From positions 1-15,721 of the forward strand of contig JAGWRJ010000203.1 of the NCBI GenBank assembly GCA_028869725.1: a DNA stretch of 15,721 nt. Reading direction: 5' to 3'. The position numbers and the translations under genes were made by a program. The number at the start of each line of letters is the position of its first letter. Within the stretch, counting starts at the first letter, position 1. The DNA is from Alphaproteobacteria bacterium (lineage in GTDB: Bacteria; Pseudomonadota; Alphaproteobacteria; Micropepsales; Micropepsaceae). Positions 5,459-13,114 of this stretch are shown piece by piece. Below the pieces are notes generated by a model. The model searched no databases. It saw only the letters and a program-made list of their open reading frames with translations, and had not been told where the DNA came from.

Positions 5459-7482
5459 GCACCACCGCGCCTGCGTCCTCCGCATCCAGCGCGGCGGCCC
5501 CCCTAGAGCCCCGGGCCATCCGCCGGCTGGCCAATGCCATCCGCGCCCTCGCCATGGACGCGGTGCAAAAGGCCAATAGTGGCCATCCAGGCATGCCGAT
5601 GGGCATGGCGGATGTAGCAACGGTACTGTTTTCCCAGTTTCTCAACTTCGATCCCAAGGATCCGGCATGGCCGGATCGCGACCGGTTTGTCCTGTCGGCA
5701 GGGCACGGCTCAATGCTGCTCTACGCGGTGCTCTATCTCACCGGTTATGCGCGCCCCAGCATCGAAGACATCAAGAATTTCCGCCAGTTCGGCAGCCCGT
5801 GTGCTGGCCACCCGGAATATGGACACCTTCCAGGCGTGGAGACCACGACAGGGCCGCTTGGCCAGGGCATCGCCACGGCTGTCGGCATGGCGCTGGCAGA
5901 ACGCATGCTCAATGCCCGCTACGGCGATGATCTTGTCAGCCACCGAACCTATGTTTTCGCCGGCGACGGTGATCTGATGGAAGGCGTCAGCCACGAAGCC
6001 TGCAGCCTCGCAGGGCACCTCAGGCTGAACCGACTGATCGTGCTGTACGATGACAACCACATTTCCATCGACGGCGCCACGAGCCTGGCCGATTCCACCA
6101 ACACGCTTGAACGCTTTGACGCGATGGGGTGGAAGACCATGTCCTGTGACGGCATGAACGGTGCCGAGGTTGCGGCGGCTCTGGACGCTGCCCAGAACAG
6201 CGACCGCCCCGTTCTCATCGCCTGCCGTACCACGATCGGATATGGGCTGCCGACGCGTGCCGGCACGGCCAAAGCCCATGGCGAGGCCCCAGGGACAAGT
6301 GAAATCGAGGGCGCGCGCAAGAACCTCGACTGGCCCTATCCAGCGTTTACCGTGCCCGAAGATGTTCTGAACGAATGGCGGCGTCTTGGGACGCGCGGCG
6401 CCAAGCTGCGTGCCGCGTGGAACCAGAGGCTCGCAGGTTCGGCACGGCGGGCCGATTTTGAAGATGCACTCAAAGCGCAGATCGGCCCCGAGGTCATTGC
6501 GGCAATTGCCGCCCATAAGCAGAAGCTGGTCGCGGAGAAACCCAAAATCGCCACGCGCAAGGCGTCAGAAGGCGTGCTTGAGGTGATCAATGCAGCAAGC
6601 GAACTGACGCTAGGCGGTTCTGCCGATCTCACCGGTTCCAACAATACGCTGACCAAGGGACTGGTCAGCATCAGCCCCCAGAACTATGGCGGCAGGTATA
6701 TCCATTACGGAATCCGCGAACACGGCATGGCAGCAGCCATGAACGGGATCGCACTGCACGGCGGCTTTATCCCATACGGCGGCACGTTCCTCGTGTTTTC
6801 CGACTACGCCCGTCCGTCAATCCGTCTGGCCGCGCTGATGCAAAGCCATGTGGTTTATGTGATGACCCATGATTCCATCGGGCTCGGCGAGGACGGTCCA
6901 ACCCACCAGCCAGTCGAGCATCTGGCATCCTTACGGGCGATTCCGGGCCTTACGGTATTCCGTCCGGCCGACGCCGTGGAAGTCGCCGAGTGCTGGGAGC
7001 TGGCGCTGACCCGCAAGGCCCCCGCACTGCTCTCGCTGACCCGTCAGAACCTTGCCACGTTGCGGCAGGCGCCTGCCCACGAAAACCTGTGCGCGCTGGG
7101 CGGCTATGAGATCGCCGCGGCGGATGGCACGGCGCGGGTCACCTTGATGGCAAGCGGCTCGGAGGTCGAGATTGCCGTCAGCGCGCAAGGCCTGTTGAAG
7201 GAGAAGGGTATACCGGCCCGGGTGGTCTCGGTGCCAAGCTTCGAGCTGTTTGCCGCACAAGATGAAGACTATCGCGCCCGTGTTCTCGGCAATGTTCCGC
7301 GCGTCGCTGTGGAAGCCGCCGTACGCATGAGCTGGGATCGCTATCTTGGACCTAAGGACCGTTTCATCGGGCTTGATCACTTCGGCGCCAGTGCGCCCTA
7401 TCTCGAACTCTACCGGCAATTCGGGATCACGCCGCAAAGCGTAGCCGCTGCAGCCGAAGAGGCTTGCCAGAAGGCGCGCTGA
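5455..7482 (+). CDS. tkt: Transketolase
   Basis: 675-residue ThDP- and Mg-dependent enzyme that moves two-carbon ketol units between sugar phosphates in the non-oxidative pentose-phosphate pathway. Family features appear in order: SGHPGMPMGMAD (42-53) with His44, SAGHGSMLLYAVL, TTGPLGQG, the ThDP/Mg motif GDGDLMEG (170-177) with DDNHISIDG (199-207), catalytic Glu422 in GIREHGMA, and DSIGLGEDGPTHQPVEHL (473-490). Length is standard. The frame is open back to a GTG at 5392, but the ATG at 5455 places the protein start about 24 residues before the conserved RRLANAIRALAMDAVQKANS, as usual. It has no strong ribosome site of its own. It begins a plus-strand run with gap 91 nt downstream; no terminator is evident between them. 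Confidence 0.97.
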   Translation: MSTTAPASSASSAAAPLEPRAIRRLANAIRALAMDAVQKANSGHPGMPMGMADVATVLFSQFLNFDPKDPAWPDRDRFVLSAGHGSMLLYAVLYLTGYARPSIEDIKNFRQFGSPCAGHPEYGHLPGVETTTGPLGQGIATAVGMALAERMLNARYGDDLVSHRTYVFAGDGDLMEGVSHEACSLAGHLRLNRLIVLYDDNHISIDGATSLADSTNTLERFDAMGWKTMSCDGMNGAEVAAALDAAQNSDRPVLIACRTTIGYGLPTRAGTAKAHGEAPGTSEIEGARKNLDWPYPAFTVPEDVLNEWRRLGTRGAKLRAAWNQRLAGSARRADFEDALKAQIGPEVIAAIAAHKQKLVAEKPKIATRKASEGVLEVINAASELTLGGSADLTGSNNTLTKGLVSISPQNYGGRYIHYGIREHGMAAAMNGIALHGGFIPYGGTFLVFSDYARPSIRLAALMQSHVVYVMTHDSIGLGEDGPTHQPVEHLASLRAIPGLTVFRPADAVEVAECWELALTRKAPALLSLTRQNLATLRQAPAHENLCALGGYEIAAADGTARVTLMASGSEVEIAVSAQGLLKEKGIPARVVSVPSFELFAAQDEDYRARVLGNVPRVAVEAAVRMSWDRYLGPKDRFIGLDHFGASAPYLELYRQFGITPQSVAAAAEEACQKAR

Positions 7483-7539
7483 GATCGATCAATAAAGCCG
7501 GACGGGCTCACCCCTAGTTTGTAGCTGCCTCATTCAGCC

Positions 7540-7554
7540 TCCGGCGTGGCCGGA
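7540..7554 (+). promoter_or_regulatory. Small hairpin in the tkt-gap spacer
   Basis: TCCGGC (7540-7545) and GCCGGA (7549-7554) form a perfect 6-bp stem with a GTG triloop, 6 nt before the GGAGAG ribosome site of gap (7561-7566). No T-run follows, so it does not look like a terminator. It may protect or set the 5' end of the gap message, or may be chance in GC-rich DNA. The rest of the 91-nt spacer shows nothing else I can support. Confidence 0.25.
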
Positions 7555-7573
7555 CAGATCGGAGAGAGTTAAG

Positions 7574-8581
7574 ATGAGCGTTCGCGTCGCTATCAATGGA
7601 TTTGGTCGCATCGGTCGCAATATTCTGCGCGCCATTATGGAGTCAAAGCGCGAAGACATCGTCGTCGTCGCGGTCAATGACCTGGGACCTGTCGACACCA
7701 ACGCGCACCTGTTGCGTTACGACAGCATTCATGGCCGCTTTCCCGGTCGGGTCGAGGTTAACGGCGACGTGATGACTGTCGATGGCCACAAGATCCGCGT
7801 GACGGCGGTCAGGAACCCCGCGGAACTGCCGCATCGCGAGTTGGGTGTCGATATCGCACTGGAGTGCACTGGGATTTTCACGGCGCGCGACAAGGCCAAG
7901 GCTCACCTTGAGGCCGGTGCAAAGCGCGTGCTGGTGTCTGCACCGTCCGACGGCGCAGATGCCACAATCGTCTATGGGGTCAATCATCATATTCTGACCA
8001 AAGAACACATCGTTGTCTCCAACGGCTCCTGCACCACGAACTGCCTGGCGCCTGTGGCAAAGGTGCTGCATGAGGCGATCGGCATCGAAAAAGGCATGAT
8101 GACGACCGTCCACTCCTACACCAATGATCAGAACATTCTCGATCAACTGCATAAGGATCTGCATCGCGCCCGTGCAGCAGCGATGTCGATGATTCCCACA
8201 TCAACCGGCGCCGCCAAGGCGATCGGACTTGTCCTGCCCGACCTGAAAGGCAAACTCGACGGCGTCTCGATTCGCGTGCCAACCCCCAACGTGTCGTTGG
8301 TGGATCTCAAGGTCATCACCCGCCGTGCAACCACGGTGCAGGAAGTCAATGAGGCAATGAAGAAGGCCGCGGCTGGCCCGCTGAAGGGCGTGCTCGAGAT
8401 CATTGACGCGCCGCTCGTCAGCCACGACTTCAACCATGATCCAGCCTCCTCCTCCTTTGTCTTGGCCGAAACCAAGGTGATGGACGGAAACCTCGTCGCA
8501 GTGATGAGCTGGTATGACAATGAGTGGGGTTTTTCCAACCGAATGGCGGACACCGCGGTAGCGATGGGCAAGCTGATCTGA
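7574..8581 (+). CDS. gap: Glyceraldehyde-3-phosphate dehydrogenase, type I
   Basis: 335-residue cytoplasmic enzyme that converts glyceraldehyde 3-phosphate, phosphate and NAD+ to 1,3-bisphosphoglycerate. The Rossmann start VRVAINGFGRIGRNILRAI is at 3-21. Asp36, in VAVND at the end of the second beta strand, points to NAD rather than NADP use. The catalytic cysteine is Cys153 in SNGSCTTNCLAP and the paired histidine is His180 in TTVHSYTNDQ. PTSTGAAKAIGLVLP and SWYDNEWGFSNRM complete the family pattern. Length is normal. GGAGAG lies 7 nt before the ATG. pgk begins 10 nt after the stop codon. Confidence 0.97.
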   Translation: MSVRVAINGFGRIGRNILRAIMESKREDIVVVAVNDLGPVDTNAHLLRYDSIHGRFPGRVEVNGDVMTVDGHKIRVTAVRNPAELPHRELGVDIALECTGIFTARDKAKAHLEAGAKRVLVSAPSDGADATIVYGVNHHILTKEHIVVSNGSCTTNCLAPVAKVLHEAIGIEKGMMTTVHSYTNDQNILDQLHKDLHRARAAAMSMIPTSTGAAKAIGLVLPDLKGKLDGVSIRVPTPNVSLVDLKVITRRATTVQEVNEAMKKAAAGPLKGVLEIIDAPLVSHDFNHDPASSSFVLAETKVMDGNLVAVMSWYDNEWGFSNRMADTAVAMGKLI

Positions 8582-8591
8582 GGAGACGCGG

Positions 8592-9806
8592 ATGACCAGC
8601 CGATATGCAACTTTGGATGATCTTGACGTGCGCTCCAAGCGGGTACTGGTTCGCGCCGATCTCAATGTGCCGGTGCGTGACGGCCAGATCACCGACAGTT
8701 TGCGCATCGATCGGCAGGCACCCACCATCCGTGAACTTGCCGAAAAGGGCGCGCGCGTCATCGTGCTGTCGCATTTCGAACGGCCCAAGGGCAAGCGCGT
8801 TCCGGAGATGTCCTTGAAGCCGATTGCTCCGGCACTGGCCAAAGCGATCGGCCGCCCCGTTGCTTTCGCCGACGACTGCGTCGGCAAGACTGCGCAAAAA
8901 GCCGTCGACGCTCTCGCGGATGGCCAGGTGCTGCTGCTCGAAAACACGCGCTTCCATGGCGGCGAAGAGAGCAATGACCCGGCCTTTCGCGATGCTCTGG
9001 CCGCTCTCGGGGATCTTTATGTCAATGATGCATTTTCGGCCGCGCACCGCGCCCATGCATCAACCGAGGGCCTCGCCCACGTTCTGCCATCGGCAGCCGG
9101 TCGGGCCATGCAGGCCGAGCTTGTGCACCTGGCTGCGGCGCTTGATGACCCCAAACATCCCGTGATTGCCGTGGTTGGTGGTGCCAAGGTGTCGAGCAAG
9201 ATCGCCGTCATCGAGCATCTGATGGACAAGGTCGATGTGCTGGTGATCGGCGGCGCAATGGCCAACACCTTTCTGGCGGCCGAAGACATTGCCGTGGGCC
9301 GCTCGCTCTATGAGCCCGACCAGCTCAAGACGGCCCAGCGCATCGTGGGGCTGGCCACGATCAGCGGCACGGTTCTGATCCTGCCCCAGGACGTCGTGGT
9401 GGCGAAGGAATTCAAGCCTGATGCCCAGTTTCGTACGTGCAAGGCGCGCGAGGTCGCGCCGGACGAGATGATCCTCGACGTTGGTCCGGCAACCATTGCC
9501 GAATTCGAGCGGCGCCTGCATACGGCAAATACGTTGGTGTGGAACGGCCCGCTGGGCGCCTTCGAAACCGTTCCCTTCGACGCGGGAACCGTTCATGCTG
9601 CCCGCCTGGTTGCGGCCCGCACCCATGCTGGCGCCCTGCTCTCGGTAGCGGGGGGTGGCGACACGGTGTCGGCGCTCAATCATGCCGGTGTCGGCGATCA
9701 ATTTACCTACGTCTCGACCGCGGGCGGGGCGTTCCTGGAATGGCTGGAGGGCCGCGAGCTGCCGGGGGTGGCAGCGCTGGCGGCCAACAAGGGGAAGATA
9801 CGATGA
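8592..9806 (+). CDS. pgk: Phosphoglycerate kinase
   Basis: 404-residue monomeric two-domain kinase that exchanges phosphate between 1,3-bisphosphoglycerate and ADP. The N-terminal substrate site shows RADLNVP (21-27, with Asp23 and Asn25), Arg39, SHFERPKG (60-67) and ENTRFHGGEE (117-126). The C-terminal nucleotide site shows VVGGAKVSSK (194-203), WNGPLGAFE (317-325) and GGGDTVSALN (354-363). The usual glycine of SH.GRP is Glu63 here; the neighbouring His and Arg are kept. AGGAG directly after the gap stop serves as the ribosome site. The TGA overlaps the fba ATG (ATGA, 9803-9806), so pgk and fba are translationally coupled. Confidence 0.97.
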   Translation: MTSRYATLDDLDVRSKRVLVRADLNVPVRDGQITDSLRIDRQAPTIRELAEKGARVIVLSHFERPKGKRVPEMSLKPIAPALAKAIGRPVAFADDCVGKTAQKAVDALADGQVLLLENTRFHGGEESNDPAFRDALAALGDLYVNDAFSAAHRAHASTEGLAHVLPSAAGRAMQAELVHLAAALDDPKHPVIAVVGGAKVSSKIAVIEHLMDKVDVLVIGGAMANTFLAAEDIAVGRSLYEPDQLKTAQRIVGLATISGTVLILPQDVVVAKEFKPDAQFRTCKAREVAPDEMILDVGPATIAEFERRLHTANTLVWNGPLGAFETVPFDAGTVHAARLVAARTHAGALLSVAGGGDTVSALNHAGVGDQFTYVSTAGGAFLEWLEGRELPGVAALAANKGKIR

Positions 9807-10828
9807 ATGGTGCAGAGCTGAACCGCATCGCCACTGCCATGGTGGCGCGCGGCAAGGGGATCCTGGCGGCTGACGAGTCCACAGGCACGATCAAGAAGCG
9901 CTTCGATGCCATCGGGGTTGCCAATACGGAAGACAACCGCCGGGACTATCGCGAACTTCTGTTTCGCTCCGAAGCGGCAATGCATCAGTATATTTCCGGC
10001 GTCATCCTCTACGATGAAACCATCCGGCAAAAGGCCAAGGACGGCACCCGGCTTGTCGAGCTGATTGAGCGTGCCGGATCCATTCCCGGCATCAAGGTTG
10101 ATGCGGGTGCCAAGCCTCTGGCACATTGTCCGGGAGAAACTGTAACCGAAGGACTTGATGGCCTGGGGCTCCGGCTGAGCGACTACCGCAAGCTGGGTGC
10201 ACGCTTTGCCAAATGGCGGGCTGTCATCGACATCGCGGCAGCCATCCCGAGCTATACTGCGGTCAGTGCTAATGCTCATGCGCTGGCGCGCTATGCGGCA
10301 CTCTGCCAGGAGCACGATATTGTTCCGATCGTCGAGCCGGAAGTCCTGATGGACGGCGACCATGATATCGAGCGCTGTGCCGAGGTGACCGAGTTCGTGC
10401 TCAAAGAAACCTTCCAGCAGCTCTATCATCAGCGCGTGTCACTCGAAGGCATGGTGCTCAAGCCCAACATGGTGATCGCAGGAAAGAAATCGCCCAGACA
10501 GGCTGGCACGCAGGAGGTCGCGGAACGTACCATCGCGGTGCTCAGGCGCTGCGTGCCGGCAGCCGTGCCGGGGATCGCCTTCCTCTCGGGTGGACAAACC
10601 GATGAGCAGGCCACAGCCCACCTCAATGCCATGGTGGCTGGCGGCAATTTGCCCTGGTCGCTGACATTCTCTTACGGACGGGCCTTGCAGGCCGCACCAC
10701 AGAAGGCCTGGTCCGGGAAAGCCGAAAATACTGCCGCTGCCCAGGCTGCCTTTGCCCACCGGGCCCGCATGAACGCTCTGGCCAGCAAAGGCGCTTGGAA
10801 GCCCGAACTGGAAAAAGAGGCGGCTTGA
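9803..10828 (+). CDS. fba: Fructose-bisphosphate aldolase, class I (Schiff-base, eukaryote-like type)
   Basis: 341-residue aldolase that interconverts fructose 1,6-bisphosphate with dihydroxyacetone phosphate and glyceraldehyde 3-phosphate. It belongs to the metal-independent class I family shared with animals and plants, not to the zinc class II family of E. coli FbaA. Active-site positions align with rabbit muscle aldolase: Asp24 in LAADEST, Lys98 in GIKVD, Lys137 in FAKWR, Glu178 in PIVEPEVL, and the Schiff-base Lys220 in GMVLKPNM. FLSGGQ (260-265) is the phosphate loop. The frame is open upstream into pgk, but the protein family begins at the ATG at 9803, which overlaps the pgk stop. The stop overlaps the proposed thiE TTG start in the same way. 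Confidence 0.95.
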   Translation: MNGAELNRIATAMVARGKGILAADESTGTIKKRFDAIGVANTEDNRRDYRELLFRSEAAMHQYISGVILYDETIRQKAKDGTRLVELIERAGSIPGIKVDAGAKPLAHCPGETVTEGLDGLGLRLSDYRKLGARFAKWRAVIDIAAAIPSYTAVSANAHALARYAALCQEHDIVPIVEPEVLMDGDHDIERCAEVTEFVLKETFQQLYHQRVSLEGMVLKPNMVIAGKKSPRQAGTQEVAERTIAVLRRCVPAAVPGIAFLSGGQTDEQATAHLNAMVAGGNLPWSLTFSYGRALQAAPQKAWSGKAENTAAAQAAFAHRARMNALASKGAWKPELEKEAA

Positions 10829-11466
10829 GCACCTGCCGCCTCTATCTCATCACCCCGCCGGCGTTCGAGCCGCAAGCCTTTGCCGAAACGCTAAAGGTGG
10901 CACTGGGCGCGGGCGATGTGGCGTGCCTGCAGCTGAGGCTCAAGGGGGCAAGCGACGATGAGATCCGTCGTAGCGCTGCCCTCTTGACCCCGATCGCACA
11001 TGCCCACGACGTCGCACTCGTGCTCAATGATCGTCCCGATCTGGCCGCAGAACTGGGCTGCGACGGCGTTCATGTGGGTCAGGACGACGTGAGCTATGCC
11101 GAGGCGCGCCGTCTGGTCGGGCCCGATCGCATCGTCGGCGTGACCTGCCACAATTCCCGCCATCTGGCGATGGAAGCTGGCGAGGCCGGAGCCGATTATG
11201 TGGCCTTTGGTGCCTTTTTTCCGACCCACACCAAAGCGGTTCAATATCAGGCCGGGATCGAACTGCTCTCCTGGTGGTCCGAGCTGATGGAAATCCCCTG
11301 CGTCGCCATTGGCGGCATTACGGTTGCGAACTGCGACAGCCTGATCCGCGCGGGGGCAGACTTCCTTGCTGTAGCAAGTGGCGTTTGGGAATACCCGGAA
11401 GGCCCGGCCGCGGCAGTGAAAGCGTTCAATGCCAGGTTTGGCCAGAACGGGAAGCAGCCGGGATAG
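10825..11466 (+). CDS. thiE: Thiamine phosphate synthase
   Basis: 213-residue TIM-barrel protein that joins HMP-pyrophosphate and thiazole phosphate to make thiamine phosphate. Visible ThiE motifs are QLRLKG (36-41; the Gln/Arg/Lys of the pyrophosphate site), LNDR (67-70), DGVHVGQDD (80-88), VGVTCH (104-109), FGAFFPTHTK (128-137) and AIGGIT (161-166). The family's usual 'GPiFpT.TK' and 'GvS.H' are slightly altered (GAFFPTHTK, GVTCH). The start is uncertain: TTG at 10825 overlaps the fba stop as TTGA and follows GAGG (10817-10820) at 4 nt, a rather short spacing. Another TTG at 10795 would add ten residues. Coupling to fba in a cluster with transketolase, a thiamine-diphosphate enzyme, is suggestive but not proof of a regulatory link. 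Confidence 0.85.
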   Translation: MSTCRLYLITPPAFEPQAFAETLKVALGAGDVACLQLRLKGASDDEIRRSAALLTPIAHAHDVALVLNDRPDLAAELGCDGVHVGQDDVSYAEARRLVGPDRIVGVTCHNSRHLAMEAGEAGADYVAFGAFFPTHTKAVQYQAGIELLSWWSELMEIPCVAIGGITVANCDSLIRAGADFLAVASGVWEYPEGPAAAVKAFNARFGQNGKQPG

Positions 11467-11478
11467 CGCGCGGTCGTC

Positions 11479-11532
11479 CGGCCCTTCAGGCAGTGCCCGG
11501 TGCCCAAGGCCGCACCATCCTGGCGCCAGGAT
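11479..11532 (+). terminator. Tandem hairpins after thiE, possible transcription terminator
   Basis: The 195-bp spacer after thiE begins with a strong imperfect hairpin: CGGCC-TT-GGCA (11479-11492, with small bulges) pairs with TGCC-AA-GGCCG (11501-11512) around an 8-nt loop. Five bases later a second structure (11517-11532) follows, which can fold as ATCCTG-gcgc-CAGGAT. No T-run follows either one, so intrinsic termination is not assured. The position, between a long metabolic operon and efp, suits a transcription boundary. Confidence 0.4.
11517..11532. repeat. 16-bp perfect palindrome downstream of thiE
   Basis: ATCCTGGCGCCAGGAT reads identically on both strands, with no central spacer. 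It lies 51 bp after the thiE stop and about 40 bp before the candidate efp promoter. It could be a dimeric regulator's operator or part of the terminator structure described above. Confidence 0.6.
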
Positions 11533-11571
11533 CCACGCCATCAGGCTTTAACCGCGTAGAGGCGACAGCGG

Positions 11572-11601
11572 TTTACTTCGGTGCATCCCCACCGCTATAA
11601 G
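11572..11601 (+). promoter_or_regulatory. Candidate efp promoter
   Basis: TTTACT (11572-11577), an 18-nt spacer and TATAAG (11596-11601) lie about 60 bp upstream of the efp ATG. The -10 box is good for this GC-rich sequence. The element is overlaid by nested inverted repeats: AGCGGT (11568-11573) with ACCGCT (11591-11596), and CGGTG (11579-11583) with CACCG (11590-11594). These could be regulatory or incidental. Confidence 0.4.
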
Positions 11602-11661
11602 CCAGCGCGCTCTTTGCCCCTCCACCCCTCTGTCTCGCCCCCCAAGGAGGGCTCGTCCGTT

Positions 11662-12228
11662 ATGGCCAAAATCTCCGGCAACGACATTCGACCCGGCACC
11701 ATGATCGAGTTCGAGGGCGGCTTGTGGCTCGCGGTCAAGACCCAGAAGGTCAAGCCGGGAAAGGGCGGGGCTTATAACCAGGTCGAACTCAAGAACGTGA
11801 CCACCGGCACCAAGCTGAACCAGCGGTTCCGTTCGGATGAGACCGTGGAAGAGGTCTGGCTCGAAAAGCGCGATTTTCAGTTTCTCTACGCATCCGGTGA
11901 CATGCTGACCTTCATGGATATGGAAACCTATGATCAGTTTGAGCTGTCTGCCGAATTTGTCGGTGACCAGGCGAGTTTCCTTCAGGATGGCATGAAGACG
12001 CTGGTGACGATGTATGAAGGAAAGCCCCTCGGCATCCAGCTTCCGCTTCAGGTCACACTGACCGTCGCCGAGGCTGATCCGGTCCTGAAGGGCGGAACCG
12101 CTGCGCCATCCTATAAGGGTGCAGTGCTCGAAAACGGCCTCAAGATCCAGGTACCGCCTTTCATCGGAACAGGCGAGAAGATCATCGTCTCCACCGAGGA
12201 TGGATCTTACGTGCGTCGCGCAGAATAG
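11662..12228 (+). CDS. efp: Translation elongation factor P
   Basis: 188-residue three-domain factor that binds between the P and E sites and rescues ribosomes stalled on polyproline. Residue order fits the family: the N-terminal KOW-like domain with the exposed loop VKPGKGGAY, where Lys34 sits at the position lysylated by EpmA in E. coli. Two OB-like domains follow, with the C-terminal conserved stretch TGEKIIVSTEDGSYVRR. Lysine rather than arginine at 34 predicts an EpmA-type or unmodified factor, not the rhamnosylated EarP type. AAGGAGG at 11644-11650 lies 11 nt before the ATG. suhB begins 9 nt after the stop. Confidence 0.96.
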   Translation: MAKISGNDIRPGTMIEFEGGLWLAVKTQKVKPGKGGAYNQVELKNVTTGTKLNQRFRSDETVEEVWLEKRDFQFLYASGDMLTFMDMETYDQFELSAEFVGDQASFLQDGMKTLVTMYEGKPLGIQLPLQVTLTVAEADPVLKGGTAAPSYKGAVLENGLKIQVPPFIGTGEKIIVSTEDGSYVRRAE

Positions 12229-12237
12229 ACGGATCTC

Positions 12238-13059
12238 ATGCCCTACCTCTCACCTGCTCTTAACGTCATGACGTCGGCCGCGCGCAAGGCCGGACGCCGG
12301 CTGATCCGTGATTTCGGTGAAGTCGAAAACCTGCAGATCTCGCTCAAGGGCCCGGGCGACTTTGTCACCGTCGCGGACCAGCGTACCGAGCGGATCCTGA
12401 TCGAGGAATTGCAGAAAGCCCGACCAGGCTATGGGTTCCTGCTCGAGGAGACGGGCGTCATCGAAGGCCCCGACAAAACCCATCGCTTCATCATCGACCC
12501 GCTCGATGGGACGACGAATTTCCTGCACGGGATTCCCCATTTCGCAATCTCGATCGCACTCGAGCGCGAAGGCCAGCTCGTCTCGGCGGTCGTCTTCAAT
12601 CCCATCACAGACGAGATGTTCGTTGCCGAAAAAGGTAGCGGCGCCTATCTCAATGACAAACGTCTGCGTGTCGCTGCACGCAAGCAGATGAGCGAAGCGC
12701 TGTTCGCGACCGGCATTCCTTTTGTGGGGCGAGGCGATCACGATGCGTATCTGCGTGAACTGTCCTCGGTCATGGGCACCACTCCGGGTGTTCGCCGCTT
12801 CGGCTCGGCCGCGCTCGACCTGGCCTGGGTCGCAGCCGGTCGCTATGACGGGTTCTGGGAGCATGGCCTGAAACCCTGGGACGTGGCCGCGGGAATTCTG
12901 CTCGTGCGTGAGGCGCATGGGACAGTGAGCGACCTCACCGGGGGGGCCAGTATGCTTGACAGCGGCGACATCCTGGCAAGCAACGAGAATCTGCATCCCC
13001 AGATGCTGCGTTTGCTCAGGGCTGCCGGAACAACGCCGCGGCCATCGCCTGCCGGTTGA
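12238..13059 (+). CDS. suhB: Inositol-1-monophosphatase family protein (SuhB)
   Basis: 273-residue Mg-dependent, Li-sensitive phosphatase family member. Metal-ligand motifs are intact: DFVTVADQ (41-48), FLLEETG (67-73) with Glu70, DPLDGTTNFLHG (87-98), and WDVAAGILLVREAHG (214-228) with Asp215. The family dephosphorylates inositol phosphates; E. coli SuhB also works with Nus factors in rRNA antitermination. Which role applies here cannot be told from sequence. The gene follows efp after 9 nt with only a weak ribosome site, so it is probably translated from the efp message. A short Pro/Gly tail follows the last helix. Confidence 0.93.
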   Translation: MPYLSPALNVMTSAARKAGRRLIRDFGEVENLQISLKGPGDFVTVADQRTERILIEELQKARPGYGFLLEETGVIEGPDKTHRFIIDPLDGTTNFLHGIPHFAISIALEREGQLVSAVVFNPITDEMFVAEKGSGAYLNDKRLRVAARKQMSEALFATGIPFVGRGDHDAYLRELSSVMGTTPGVRRFGSAALDLAWVAAGRYDGFWEHGLKPWDVAAGILLVREAHGTVSDLTGGASMLDSGDILASNENLHPQMLRLLRAAGTTPRPSPAG

Positions 13060-13114
13060 GCCTCTCCCCCTCAGCGCCTAATGTGATGCTTCGCAGACGC
13101 GTCAGGCTGGGCTC

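Noticed and set aside
5710..6516. 268-codon minus-strand frame inside tkt
   Set aside because: It is antisense to highly conserved transketolase sequence, with no ribosome site or family features; a codon-bias shadow.
9437..9802. Upstream extension of the fba frame into pgk
   Set aside because: The extension is an out-of-frame reading of conserved pgk. Class I aldolase homology begins at the ATG at 9803, and the ATGA overlap explains the junction.
11214..11220. T-run inside thiE as an internal terminator or slippery site
   Set aside because: It is simply two Phe codons after GCC in the conserved FFPT motif. No GC-rich stem directly before it gives a terminator, and no alternative frame continues usefully.
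12940..12946. Run of seven G in suhB as a possible phase-variation tract
   Set aside because: It encodes ordinary Gly codons near the C-terminal part of an intact enzyme. The tract is short for switching, and nothing around suggests a variable gene.
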